Source: Giesbergeria sp.
GTDB lineage: Bacteria > Pseudomonadota > Gammaproteobacteria > Burkholderiales > Burkholderiaceae_C
DNA: 64,000 nucleotides
NCBI GenBank assembly: GCA_017985015.1
Contig: JAGNYI010000016.1
Coordinates: 1-64,000, forward strand
Direction: 5' to 3'
Shown here one piece after another: positions 18,153 through 27,131 of this stretch. Numbering within the stretch: the first letter of the stretch is position 1; each line of letters starts with the position of its first letter. The notes below the pieces were generated by a model. That model searched no databases and was not told where the DNA came from. It worked only from the letters and a program-made list of their open reading frames with translations. Both the position numbers and the translations under genes were made by a program.

Positions 18153-19175
18153 CTAGTGAAAGCGGTCTGCCAAGCGGATACCCGCCGACGGCTGAGTTCC
18201 AGTCCTGCCTTCGGTCGCCGCCCGGAGACCCGGATTCACCTCAACGCATGGCAACCGCCTGGCCGACACGAGAGGAGCCCCCGCCTTCCAGGCGTTCAAT
18301 ACCAGAGCACCCGCGACCAGGACAGCCCCAAGGATCTCATTGCCCTGCGGAGCCTGACCCATCCAGGCACGGACCACGATCACCGACAACGGCACAACGT
18401 TGAGGAACAGCATGCCGATCGGCGCACCTAGGCGGCGCACGCCCAGGTTGAAGGCCAGCGCGGCCGCGACGGTTGGCACGGCTGCAACGTAGAGCATCTG
18501 GGGGCCGACGTTCGCCAGCACCTGGGCCGAGGGAAAGGTGGCCAGACCCAAAGCCGTCGCCAGCAGCGTTGCAACGAGCAGCCAGGGAAGCGATGCCACA
18601 GCCGTCAAGGCCGTGTACTCCAACGGGTTGAGTTGCGGCAGCGTGGCTGCACCGCGGGTGTAGAGCACCCAGCCCAGCGTACCAGCCAATGTCAAGGCGT
18701 CGCCCAGCAAGGTGGCGCCAGTCAGGACGCCGTGCTGCCCGAACAGGTCCGCCACGGCGGCCACGCCCAACAACGCGACGGCCGCACCGAGCAAAGCACG
18801 GAACGAAGGTCGCTGCCCGTCCAGCGCCCACCTCAGACCGAGGGTGGTGAAGGGCATCGTCGCCATGATCACCGATCCGTGTGAGGGTGCCGACAGTCTG
18901 AGGCCATAGAAACAGAGCACGCTGAACACGCCGTAGCCGGCGACCCCATAGCGTGCGAGGCGACCGCGGTGCCGAAGAAGGTGTGCCCAGGGGGAGCGGC
19001 CGAAGCGGTGCACCAGCAACGCCAGCAGCAGCGTGGCCAGGGCGTAGCGCAGCAGGGTGAACCAGAGCGGGTCCAGTACGCCGACCAGGGGCTTGCCAAC
19101 GAGGAACAAGCTGCCCCAGGCGGTGGTGGCAAAGAACAAACCAATGACGGCTTGCACAGCAAAAAACGGGTTCAT
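18153..19175 (-). CDS. EamA/DMT-family membrane exporter
   Basis: This 340-aa protein has about ten hydrophobic helices in two EamA halves (for example LFFATTAWGSLFLVGKPLVG near the start and LGAVLVAGALVLNAWKAG near the end). I chose the ATG at 19175 (MNPFFAVQAVIG) because the longer in-frame N-terminus is polar and uncharacteristic. A tail of about 40 residues past the last helix is soluble and unusual for the family. Such proteins export amino acids or metabolites. It is divergent from a LysR gene, its probable regulator. Confidence 0.86.
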   Translation of the reverse strand: MNPFFAVQAVIGLFFATTAWGSLFLVGKPLVGVLDPLWFTLLRYALATLLLALLVHRFGRSPWAHLLRHRGRLARYGVAGYGVFSVLCFYGLRLSAPSHGSVIMATMPFTTLGLRWALDGQRPSFRALLGAAVALLGVAAVADLFGQHGVLTGATLLGDALTLAGTLGWVLYTRGAATLPQLNPLEYTALTAVASLPWLLVATLLATALGLATFPSAQVLANVGPQMLYVAAVPTVAAALAFNLGVRRLGAPIGMLFLNVVPLSVIVVRAWMGQAPQGNEILGAVLVAGALVLNAWKAGAPLVSARRLPCVEVNPGLRAATEGRTGTQPSAGIRLADRFH

Positions 19176-19303
19176 GGCAATCTCTATCAATTCAAAGGGC
19201 CTTAGTCTGCGCAGCACGGGCTCACTGGTCCATTCGTTTCGACAGAGCGTGGCGTTTTGAAAATCCGCAAGCGCCATCACCTTGCAAGTCGGACAATCCC
19301 GTC

Positions 19304-20182
19304 ATGGAGATCTACCAGCTCAAGACCTTCGTGGCAGTGGCCGCCGAGGGAAATCTCACCCGAGCAGCCGATCGCGTCTTCACCAGCCCGCCAGCCGTCA
19401 GCGCCCAGCTCAAGGCGCTGGAGGACGAGTTGGGTGTGCGCCTGTTCGACCGCAATTCGCGCGGCATGTCGCTGACATCCGCCGGCGAGCAACTTCTGCA
19501 CGAAGCGCAGCGCACAATCGCCGCCGCACAGGCCATGCAAGCGGCTGCCGCCGGCATCCGCGGCCAGGCGCGTGGCGCGGTGCGCATGGGGTCGGTCAGC
19601 GACCCGGTATCGCTGCGGCTGGGCGAGGTCTTTGTCCGTCTGGCCCAGCGCCACCCCCAAGTCGCCCTGCACTTGCACCAGGGCGTTTCGGTGCGCACGA
19701 TCCAGGCAGTGCGCCGCGGTGAGCTCGACTGCGCTTACGTGCTCAATGCGCATGAACAGCAAGAAGGGCTGGAGGTGGTCCGATTGCAGCCCAACGAAGT
19801 GGTTGCGGTGCTACCGGTGAATCAGGCGAAGGAGCGCGTCCCCGGGACGTTGGCAGAACTCGTGCGTCTGCCGTGGGTGACGACGCCTGCGGACTGTGGT
19901 CTGCGTTGGCACCTGGGGCAGCTCTTCGAAGCCGCCGGAGCCAGCCTGCCCACCGGGGCAATGGCCGATACCGAAGGGATGGTGCGCAGCATGGTGGCCA
20001 GCGGCATCGGCGCAGGACTCATGCGGCGAGACCAAGCCGAAGAGGCGCAGCGCCAGGGGCAAGGCGTTGTCTGGCAAGGCTGGACGGGCAAGACGTGGCT
20101 GTGCTGGATCAGTTCAGCGAGCGCTCTCAGGGTGCCTGCCGTTGCCGCCGTTCGCGAAGCCGTCATCGACAGCTGGGCCTGA
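19304..20182 (+). CDS. LysR-family transcriptional regulator
   Basis: This 292-aa regulator has a LysR helix-turn-helix at residues 1-60 (MEIYQLKTFVAVAAEGNLTR, SPPAVSAQLKALEDELGVRL) and a substrate-binding co-inducer domain after about residue 90. It is transcribed away from the EamA gene across a 128-nt gap, the classical arrangement for a LysR protein controlling its neighbour. The ligand is unknown. Its 3' end converges on the TMEM175-like gene with 46 nt between stops. Confidence 0.9.
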   Translation: MEIYQLKTFVAVAAEGNLTRAADRVFTSPPAVSAQLKALEDELGVRLFDRNSRGMSLTSAGEQLLHEAQRTIAAAQAMQAAAAGIRGQARGAVRMGSVSDPVSLRLGEVFVRLAQRHPQVALHLHQGVSVRTIQAVRRGELDCAYVLNAHEQQEGLEVVRLQPNEVVAVLPVNQAKERVPGTLAELVRLPWVTTPADCGLRWHLGQLFEAAGASLPTGAMADTEGMVRSMVASGIGAGLMRRDQAEEAQRQGQGVVWQGWTGKTWLCWISSASALRVPAVAAVREAVIDSWA

Positions 20183-20228
20183 GGTCAGCGCTGGCCAAGC
20201 ACGATGCAGGCGCCCAAGCCCGCTTGGC

Positions 20229-20951
20229 CTACAAACGATGGGGATGGCGGACATCGGGTGCCTCTATGGGGCAATCCCCCCCGCCAGGCAGGCTCGACGC
20301 GGTCAATGCCGGGGCGGCGCCGAATCGCCAATGCGTGCGGCCCAGGCTGCCCAGCGCGGCGAGCAGCCAGCTGAGCATCGCCGCCAAGGGATTGAAGGGC
20401 ACCAGGGCCAACGACGACAGAAATACGGCCGTCGGCCAGCCCACAATGAACAAGGCACGGCGCTGCATCACCCTGTCGAACGCCGGGTCGAACAGCCCCT
20501 GGCGCATCGCGACGATCATGGCGGCCAACAGCATCAGGCCCGTGCCGGCGACAACCGCCGCGTACAAAGCGACCGCCCAGGGGTCTTCGTCACCATATCG
20601 CGCAAGGGCGGCGGTCGGGAAGTTGAGCGACACCACCATCAGCATGAAGCCGATATTGGCCAGGTTAAAGCCGCGACTGGTGCGCTGCACGCGCCGCGTC
20701 AGCCGGTGGTGCGCAAGCCAGAAGCCGCCGATGACCACGAAGCTGAGCAAAAAGGCCAGCACGGTGGGCATTTGGTGCGCCAATGCGTCGCGCAGAGGGC
20801 CGTCGCGGTGCTCCGGCAGCTTGATCTCAAGCGCCAGCACGGTCAACGCGATCGAGACCACGCCGTCGCACAGCGCGTTGATGCGCTCGGGGCCTGGTTC
20901 GGCATCGATTGATTCAGTCGCCGTCGTGGGCCGTACGGATGGGTGTTGCAT
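20229..20951 (-). CDS. TMEM175-like (DUF1211) potassium channel family protein
   Basis: This 240-aa membrane protein begins with the family's first helix signature, here ERINALCDGVVSIALTVLALE, in place of the usual RxxxFSDGV. The Arg and Asp-Gly are kept but the Phe-Ser is replaced by Leu-Cys. About six helices follow (for example FLLSFVVIGGFWLAHHRLTR). Bacterial members form potassium-leak channels. It is the last gene of a run with the carotenoid oxygenase (36-nt gap). The polar C-terminal tail is not conserved in the family. Confidence 0.8.
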   Translation of the reverse strand: MQHPSVRPTTATESIDAEPGPERINALCDGVVSIALTVLALEIKLPEHRDGPLRDALAHQMPTVLAFLLSFVVIGGFWLAHHRLTRRVQRTSRGFNLANIGFMLMVVSLNFPTAALARYGDEDPWAVALYAAVVAGTGLMLLAAMIVAMRQGLFDPAFDRVMQRRALFIVGWPTAVFLSSLALVPFNPLAAMLSWLLAALGSLGRTHWRFGAAPALTASSLPGGGDCPIEAPDVRHPHRL

Positions 20952-20987
20952 GGTGGGTGTCCTCCAGTCCTGGATGAGCGGATCGGC

Positions 20988-22496
20988 TCAAGCGCGCACA
21001 AAGATGCCGTGCAGTCCCAGCGGCATCACGCGGGGCAGCTCACCCTGCGCGATCGGACCATCGGCCAGGTGCTGCGCGTCAAACACCGAGAACAGCATGT
21101 GCTGGCGCCGCAGGTCAAGTGCGGTACCTATTAGCCACCCCTCGCCCTCACGCCCTCCGGCGCCAGGCTGCGGGACAAAGACATGCTCCTCGACCATCAC
21201 GTCGGCGCCGTAGCGATAGACCTCACGGGCACCGGACGTCACGTCCAGCCGCATCACACCGTCGAATCCCGGCCGCTCGCCAGCGTCCAGCCTGGCTGCT
21301 GCGAAAACCTGGGTATAGCGTCGCCCAACGACGCGCGGGTCGACACGCGGGAACTCGCCCACCATCGGCAGCAGGCTCTGCCGTGCACGTCCCGTCTGCA
21401 GGTCGAGCTCAACCAGCCCCACCGATGGATGCTCATGCGGCTCGTAGCTGCCACGCATCAGTTCCTTGAGTGCAGTCGTTGCGTTCCATGCACTGGCCGA
21501 CCGGATGTAGTCCAGCCGGATCACGCCACGGTCCTCGCAGGCGTTGCCGATGTGGAAAACAAAACCCGTGGGCAGCTCAAACCACTGCGGGGCCTCCAGG
21601 CGGTCCTTGTGCAGTACGAGCACGCGCATGCCCAGCTGCGGCTTCCAGACATGGCTGTCGAGGAAAGTCTCGCCGGCCTCGGAGCGGTCACGGTCGAAGA
21701 CCAGCGGTGGCAACAGGAAAACCAAGTGCTGCTCGGTCACCGCGAAGTCGTGGACCATGGCGATGTCGGGGACCTTGATCGTTGTCGCACTTGCCAGTTC
21801 GCCAGAAGGCTTGACACGGTAGATTGACAGCAGCCCGAGCGAGCTGGTGATGCCGAAGTTCCACAGCGTGCCGTCGGGCTCGATCTTCGGGTGCGCCGAG
21901 AAGGGCATGCCCGCATAGTCGGGCGACCAGACCTTCGGTCCGCGGGTGGTCAGGGTCTGCGCATCGATCACGGTCGCCGATCCGCCTTCCCACAGCGCCA
22001 TCAGCTCGCCGCCATGGTTCACAACGCTGGTGTTGGCGACGTTGATCGCGTCCGGCGCAGGGATGGGTTCGGCGCCCGGCGGGTTGGTGCCGAATACCGC
22101 CCGCACGGGTCGACCGGCTGCGCTGTCGGCGAGGAACTTCTCGGTACGCACGAACCGCCCCTGGTGCACGATGCCGCGCTCCGAAAGACTGTACTTCTGC
22201 ACCATGCCATCGCCGTCGAAGAGATGGTGGTAGCGCTGGCCACCCAGCATGTGGCGCGCCGGGCCGTTTCGGTAGAAGGCACCGGTCAGTTCGGCCGGGA
22301 TGCGGCCGCGCAATGTCAGCGGCATCGGCGCTACGTCCGCCTGCAGGCCGACGTATCCGAGGGTCCAGGCCTTGGACGCGCGACTCGCGGCAAACGCGGC
22401 GGCGTACTCGTCCGCCGCTGGGGCGGCGGCCCGGGCGCCGAACGAAGAAGCGCCAGCGACGGCGAACAAGGCTTGAATGAAATGGCGACGTTCCAT
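20988..22496 (-). CDS. carotenoid oxygenase (retinal pigment epithelial family), Tat-exported
   Basis: This 502-aa enzyme belongs to the carotenoid/stilbene cleavage oxygenases, which use a four-histidine iron centre in a seven-bladed propeller. The four ligands are visible: H202 (FSAHPKI), H249 (MVHDFAV), H315 (FVFHIGNA) and H496 (LGLHGIF). The N-terminus MERRHFIQALFAVAGASSFG looks like a twin-arginine signal, implying folded export to the periplasm, which is uncommon for this family. The DUF2141 gene lies 18 nt upstream. Whether the substrate is a carotenoid, a lignin stilbene or another alkene is not readable. Confidence 0.9.
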   Translation of the reverse strand: MERRHFIQALFAVAGASSFGARAAAPAADEYAAAFAASRASKAWTLGYVGLQADVAPMPLTLRGRIPAELTGAFYRNGPARHMLGGQRYHHLFDGDGMVQKYSLSERGIVHQGRFVRTEKFLADSAAGRPVRAVFGTNPPGAEPIPAPDAINVANTSVVNHGGELMALWEGGSATVIDAQTLTTRGPKVWSPDYAGMPFSAHPKIEPDGTLWNFGITSSLGLLSIYRVKPSGELASATTIKVPDIAMVHDFAVTEQHLVFLLPPLVFDRDRSEAGETFLDSHVWKPQLGMRVLVLHKDRLEAPQWFELPTGFVFHIGNACEDRGVIRLDYIRSASAWNATTALKELMRGSYEPHEHPSVGLVELDLQTGRARQSLLPMVGEFPRVDPRVVGRRYTQVFAAARLDAGERPGFDGVMRLDVTSGAREVYRYGADVMVEEHVFVPQPGAGGREGEGWLIGTALDLRRQHMLFSVFDAQHLADGPIAQGELPRVMPLGLHGIFVRA

Positions 22497-22514
22497 GACA
22501 GGACTCCAGGCGGT

Positions 22515-22943
22515 TCAGCGCAGGTGGATGGTGATGGTCGTGTCGCCGTGCAGCTCGACGGCGGCATCCGCGAACGACGGCGCAGCCATGTGGCCACGCG
22601 CATCCCGGCTGAAGCCGTAGCGTTCCGTCGGGATGCCTGCGATATTGCTGTCGAGCTTGCCGTTGCCGTTCTCGTCGTGGAACAGCGACAGCGCGTACGT
22701 TCCGGGCTGCAGGTTGCGGTAGACCAGCACGGTCTTCGCATTGGTCGGCTGGCGCTCGCCTTGCAGCGAGTTCTTCAGCCACGAGGCAGCGTCGGCGTAC
22801 AGCGCGCCGTCAACCGTGCCCTTGTCTGAGCGCGCGCCCAGCACTTCGACCGTGAGATCGTCGGCTTGCGCTGCAGCGCCTGCAACAGTCATGGCGGCGA
22901 TGCAGACGACGCGGCCGAGGGAAGAGAAACGGATTGGGCTCAT
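22515..22943 (-). CDS. DUF2141 secreted protein
   Basis: This 142-aa protein has a signal peptide (about residues 1-27, ending AGAAAQA) and a beta-rich DUF2141 domain: KTVLVYRNLQPGTYALSLFH then DENGNGKLDSNIAGIPTERY. The DENGNGKLD stretch resembles a calcium-binding loop. The biochemical role is not established. It is first in an apparent operon with the carotenoid oxygenase, so it may act with that enzyme in the periplasm, which is an inference from position. Confidence 0.85.
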   Translation of the reverse strand: MSPIRFSSLGRVVCIAAMTVAGAAAQADDLTVEVLGARSDKGTVDGALYADAASWLKNSLQGERQPTNAKTVLVYRNLQPGTYALSLFHDENGNGKLDSNIAGIPTERYGFSRDARGHMAAPSFADAAVELHGDTTITIHLR

Positions 22944-23310
22944 ACTGGAAAAGTCCTTTGCGGTGGGTGAGATCGGTTCGCCGAAGGCAACGCGCCTTCG
23001 ATGGAAGTCACTGTAAAAACCGGGTCGCTACCCCACAACCGCTGCGCGACGGAAGGTCGCTCTTTGGGTGCGAGTCGTCACGGTTTTCGACCGAATGGAA
23101 GTGTGCCGGCCCACAGACGCATTGCGAGAGCCCTGTCACGCAGCCCGGGCTGATCAATCCGCGTCCCCTGCGGCACCGGGCGTGGCCGCCGAAAATTGCA
23201 CTGCCGGGGTGTCAACCTGGCCGTGCGGCGCCGCGACGTCCTACAGGGGGAATGACTGCGAGACGCCCACCAAGGTCAGCGCGAAAGCAGGCAGCAGACC
23301 CAGGTCGGCG
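22944..23310. other. 367-nt gap without a recognised gene
   Basis: This is the leader region of the DUF2141-carotenoid oxygenase operon and the downstream region of the interrupted hydrolase. A perfect 7-bp inverted repeat (CGAAGGC, spacer AACGC, GCCTTCG) is at 22982-23000, about 40 nt before the DUF2141 start. It could be an operator or a 5' leader hairpin. Open frames here have no family resemblance that I can see. Confidence 0.5.
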
Positions 23311-24462
23311 TCAGGCGGCGGCTGCGGCTTCGGCGACGCGGCGCAGCAGGCCCGCCCACCAGAGCCCGGGTGGGAAGCGGTCGGCCAGTCGCACAATCAC
23401 GCAGTCGGTGTCTGGGGAGACGTAGACATGCGCGCCGAGTGCGCCCATCGCGAACAGATCATGCGCGCCTGCCGCCGGACGATGGTGCCACCAGAAGTCC
23501 TTGTAGGCGTAGCGACCGCTCGCCAGCGGACGGGCCCAGGGCAGTTTCCGATCAATGTAGTAGGCGAAGTGCTCGGGCGTGTGCCATGCGTCGGACAGAT
23601 CTTCCAGGCGCGCCATCCATGCTTCGGGAACCAGAGCCTTGCCTTCCCAGCTCCCACGCTGCAGTACCAGCTGGCCGAAGCGCGCCAGGCCATAAGCACT
23701 TGTGTTGAAGCCGCTTTCCAGATGGCCGAGAGCGCTCGCGCCACGGCGGTCCAGGCTCAGGCTGGCTGGCCCACCACCGAGTGGTCCCCACAGGTCGCGC
23801 GCCAGCAGGCCGGCCACCGACGCCCCACCGGCCCGCTCCAGCGCCAGCGCGACGAGCAGCGGGTGCCAGTCGTTGTAGTGGAAGTACCGCCCGACCGGAT
23901 CGGTCAGTCGAACCCGCGGCGCCCGTAGTCGCAGCCGGCTGCCGTGGTAGACGCGTGCATCGTCGTGCCAGGGAATCAGGCCCTCGCGATAGGCGATGCC
24001 GGAGTCCATCCGCAGCAAGCGTGCGAGCGTAAGCCGCGCCACGCCGGCATCTGCGATGCCGGCTACGAGGTCGCCGAGCGGTGCGTCGACGCCGCCTAGG
24101 CGCCCGTCGCCGATCGCCTGACCCACCATCAGCGAGGCCACGGACTTGGTGACCGACATCGTCCGCCCCACGGTCCGTCCATCCCAGCCGGGTGCGTACC
24201 ACTCGAACGCAAGGACACCACTGCGCAAGACCACGAAAGCATTGCTCGAGCTGCCTTGCAGCAGTGTCAGCAGGCTCCCGCCGGGCTAGCGGCCGCTGGT
24301 CGGCAAGTGCAGGCCGCTCAGGTGCAACGGCGCCGCAGCGGACGACGTTAGCGTCCCCACCGCCCCACCGCCGCCGACATCGACCGACGGGAAGCGACGA
24401 TGGTCCCGGGCGCTCGGTGCACGCCAAAGCAGGTAGCGTCCAAGCAGGCTGGAAGTCAGCAC
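23311..24462 (-). pseudogene. serine hydrolase (beta-lactamase/NylB-like) interrupted by in-frame TAG
   Basis: Downstream of the break the protein is a clear SxxK serine hydrolase: MSVTKSVASLM supplies the nucleophile and lysine, and RYFHYNDWHPLLVALALE the tyrosine block. The same frame continues upstream with no shift to a GTG at 24462, encoding LGRYLLWRAPSARDHRRFP, which looks like this family's N-terminus. It is broken only by TAG at 24286-24288. Without the stop the protein would be about 383 aa, a normal family length. A GTG at 24234 could give a 307-aa N-terminally shortened product. The gene starts 17 nt after lytR, so it belongs to the lytSR operon. A sequencing error is possible. Confidence 0.75.
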
Positions 24463-24479
24463 GGGGATCGCGCCGTCAC

Positions 24480-25286
24480 TTACATCGGCCGGAACAGATG
24501 CGCGAACGCGCGGCTGACCTTGACCGGCCGCTGCAGCCCGCGCACGGCAAGGCTGTAGTGGCCGAATTCATCGCGGGTGGCACTGACAATGTGATTTGTG
24601 TTCACAAGAACGCTGCGGTGCACCTGCAGAAAGTCGCTGCTGCCGATGCGCATGGCCAGTTCGCGCAGGCTCATGCGCACCAGCGCCTCGCCCGCCGCGG
24701 TGATGACGTTGACGTACTTGTCGGTGGCTTCCAGGCACACCACGTCAGCCACCGGGATCATGCGCACGGTGTTGCCAACCCCTGCCCGGATGACCTTGAT
24801 GCGCTCGCCATCACCGACAGGCGCCAGCGAGATCGACTGCACGTAGCGCAGTTGGGCTGCTGCGTCTCCAGCCTGTACCGTCAGCCCGCGTGCAGCCAGT
24901 CGCTCACGCAACCGCGCCACGGTCTTGTCCAGGCGTTCCGGCGTCACTGGCTTGAGCACGTAGTCCGCGGCGGCACGCTCGAACGCTGCAATGGCGTACT
25001 CGTCGTAGGCGGTGACAAAAACGAGCAGCGGCGCCGGTCGGTTCTCGGGCCAGTCGTCGGTGACTACCTCGGCCACTTCCAGCCCGGTGCGACCAGGCAT
25101 CTGGATGTCGAGAAAGAGGATGTCAGGTAGATGCTCGAGCGCAAGTTCGACGGCGCTCATCCCGTCTTCAGCCACGCCCGCGAGACGCAGCTCCGGCCAG
25201 GCCTGCGCCAGCAGACGCGACAGCGTTCGCGCGAGTACAGGCTCATCTTCGGCGAGCAGCGCCAGAGGTCCAGTCGCGGTGTTCAT
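24480..25286 (-). CDS. LytTR-type response regulator (LytR/AlgR family)
   Basis: This 268-aa protein has an N-terminal receiver domain with acidic pocket E13/D14, phospho-acceptor D60 (PDILFLDIQMPG) and conserved lysine K112 (DYVLKPVTPE). A C-terminal LytTR DNA-binding domain runs from about residue 165 (VVCLEATDKYVNVIT, SDFLQVHRSVLVNTNHI). It is translationally coupled to the upstream kinase gene by a 4-nt overlap. Such pairs control cell-surface or exopolysaccharide functions. The target here is unknown, but the downstream hydrolase is co-transcribed. Confidence 0.92.
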   Translation of the reverse strand: MNTATGPLALLAEDEPVLARTLSRLLAQAWPELRLAGVAEDGMSAVELALEHLPDILFLDIQMPGRTGLEVAEVVTDDWPENRPAPLLVFVTAYDEYAIAAFERAAADYVLKPVTPERLDKTVARLRERLAARGLTVQAGDAAAQLRYVQSISLAPVGDGERIKVIRAGVGNTVRMIPVADVVCLEATDKYVNVITAAGEALVRMSLRELAMRIGSSDFLQVHRSVLVNTNHIVSATRDEFGHYSLAVRGLQRPVKVSRAFAHLFRPM

Positions 25287-26341
25287 GCGGGGATCCTAAC
25301 GGTGGCAAGTGTTCCTTGCGGCTTATTGGCTTGCAGTCGAAGTGAAGCGTGCGAGCCGTACAGCGCGCGCAGGCGGTCACGCACATGCACCAGGCCATAG
25401 CTGTCGCTGCTGTGATCGGGATCATGGTCCGGCGGCAGGCCAAGGCCGGTGTCTGCCACCTCGAGTTCCAGGCTGCCATTGGTGGAGCGCGCGGTAACGG
25501 CTATGGCGCCACCGCCGATCTTGGGCTCGATACCGTGCTTGATGGCATTCTCCACCAAGGGCTGCAGCAGCATGGCCGGCACGGTGGCCTGCTGCAGCGC
25601 TTCGGGCAGGTCGAGCTGGTAGCGCAACCGCCGACCCAGGCGCAGCGACATGATCTCGAGGTAGGCTGCCAGCTGAGCAAACTCTGCGCGCAGTGTCGTG
25701 GTATCGGATCGCGATCCTGCCAGCGCGCTGCGCAGGTAGGTGATGAGCTGGTCAATCATGTGCTTGGCCTGCGTCGGATCGTCGTCCACCAGCGACCGCA
25801 GGTTGGCCAGCGTGTTGAAGAGCATGTGCGGCTCCAGCTGCGCGCGCAGCATGCGCAGCTCCGCTTCAACCACCAGCTTCTGCGCTAAGGAACGTGCTGC
25901 AGCCTCATCGCTGAGACGGTTGCGCAGCCAGGCCAAGTAGGTAACAAAGCCACCGGCCAGGATGGTGGCAGCAATGGCGGCTGTGCGCGAACTCGACAGC
26001 CCGGCAATGTGCACTGGCTCGCCGAGGAGCGAATAGGCGGTGGTATAGCCGAGCACATAGCCGATCGGGATGCCGATTGCCAGCGAAAGCAGTACGCTCG
26101 CGCGGTCCGGCAGTCGGCGAATCCACGGCAACTGCCGCACCAAGCCGCCGGAGCCCGAGACCCACAGCCCGATGCATTCCGAGAACCAGAGGTTGCGCCA
26201 GAAACTGCCGAGTGAAGGCATTGCCAAGGTCAGCACTGCGGCGACAAGCACGCAAAACAGCACCGTGTAGCCAAAAAGGCGAAGGAATCGGCGCATCACC
26301 TCGGGTGGCGGGCGCAACGAGCGAGAAGCTGGCATATCCAA
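25283..26341 (-). CDS. LytS/AlgZ-type sensor histidine kinase
   Basis: This 352-aa membrane kinase has about four N-terminal helices (residues 20-140) and a His_kinase domain of the LytS class. The phospho-acceptor histidine is H172 in AQLEPHMLFNTLANLRSLV. The ATPase N-box LVENAIKHGIEPKIGGG and the G-box ADTGLGLP follow. It has no extracellular sensor domain of note, so it probably senses through the membrane segment. Its stop overlaps the lytR-type start (ATGA). MDMPAS or the second ATG two codons on could be the start. Confidence 0.9.
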   Translation of the reverse strand: MDMPASRSLRPPPEVMRRFLRLFGYTVLFCVLVAAVLTLAMPSLGSFWRNLWFSECIGLWVSGSGGLVRQLPWIRRLPDRASVLLSLAIGIPIGYVLGYTTAYSLLGEPVHIAGLSSSRTAAIAATILAGGFVTYLAWLRNRLSDEAAARSLAQKLVVEAELRMLRAQLEPHMLFNTLANLRSLVDDDPTQAKHMIDQLITYLRSALAGSRSDTTTLRAEFAQLAAYLEIMSLRLGRRLRYQLDLPEALQQATVPAMLLQPLVENAIKHGIEPKIGGGAIAVTARSTNGSLELEVADTGLGLPPDHDPDHSSDSYGLVHVRDRLRALYGSHASLRLQANKPQGTLATVRIPA

Positions 26342-26656
26342 GGAGCCGTGTTGAATCGTCCCTTACTCTAGCGGCGAGAACGGGTTGCCGGGCAGCCAGG
26401 TTCTCGAGCGGTCGTACCGCGTCGCGAACGGTCGAATGCATCGACCGAACGGCGGCGCACTGGAAAGAACCGCAATCCGCAGGCGCCCACGGGCGGGTTC
26501 CTGAGCCGCAGGACGAAAGGGGCGATGAAACGGACCCATAGGGCGGTGTACCAGTGGGCACTCTGGTGTCGGTCTCATCGAGCGGGTCACCGCCAATCGG
26601 ACCATCATGTCCGAAAGCGGGCGGCTGCAACCCGTCCACTCAGGCAGACAAATCCT
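26342..26656. other. upstream region of the kinase operon, no gene seen
   Basis: No credible gene lies here. A perfect 7-bp inverted repeat (CGGTCGA, spacer ATGCA, TCGACCG) at 26429-26447 is about 90 nt upstream of the kinase start and could be a LytTR-operon control site. The remainder has weak coding character on both strands and leads into the gene remnants at 26657. Confidence 0.45.
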
Positions 26657-26788
26657 TCACAGCCACCACTGCCGCGCCGCCAAATCCTTCATGATGTCCT
26701 CCGCCCCGCCGCCAAGGATTTGCACCGCCTGGTCGGCGCAGAACTGCAGGGTTTGCGTGGCGTGGTTCTTGAGCGCGCAAACTTGCAC
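26657..26788 (-). pseudogene. acyl-CoA dehydrogenase C-terminal remnant
   Basis: A minus-strand stretch reads CALKNHATQTLQFCADQAVQ, then ILGGGAEDIMKDLAARQ, and ends in a stop. In intact acyl-CoA dehydrogenases the helix before QxLGG and the end GGGxEEIMxDLAARQ are separated by about 20 residues carrying the GxGY motif. That piece is missing here, so the fragment has an internal deletion as well as loss of the N-terminal ~350 residues. It abuts a thioesterase fragment in the opposite orientation. Confidence 0.65.
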
Positions 26789-26824
26789 TACCCACCTCGC
26801 GCCCGCATGTCCCGCGTCTGCACG

Positions 26825-27055
26825 CGCGGCCGCATGGCCACCGTGGCCGTGAACGAGTTCATCTTCAAGCAGCCGGTGCGCGCGAGTGACATCTGCCCGT
26901 TCTTCGCCCATGTCATGCGCATTGGTCGCACCTCGGTCACGGTGGAGGTCGAGGTCTACTCGGAGCGCTTGCCGGGCAAGGGCAGTATTTGATGAGGACG
27001 AAAGCGCGGCTCATCCAGGTGGCGATCGGTGGGTAAGGGCGGCCGCGGGCGGTGG
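26825..27055 (+). pseudogene. decayed partial copy of the YciA thioesterase gene
   Basis: This stretch matches 16948-17187 of the intact yciA gene. The first 50 bases are identical, and about nine bases in ten agree overall by eye. It encodes RMATVAVNEFIFKQPVRASD and SVTVEVEVYSERLPGKGSI. A 1-base deletion relative to the parent then shifts the frame to an immediate TGA. The N-terminal third with the NGDIFGGW active-site loop is absent, so it cannot be functional. Homology continues past the stop in the shifted frame to about 27055. Confidence 0.8.
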
Positions 27056-27131
27056 TGGTGCTGTCAAAAGGCGCGAAGCAGCCTCTGACAGCGTGCAAAC
27101 GGCGCAATTCGCCCGCAGGATGCCCCATTCC

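Noticed and set aside
23068-23928. 286-aa plus-strand frame across the serine hydrolase
   Set aside because: It overlaps a clear minus-strand hydrolase and has no family resemblance.
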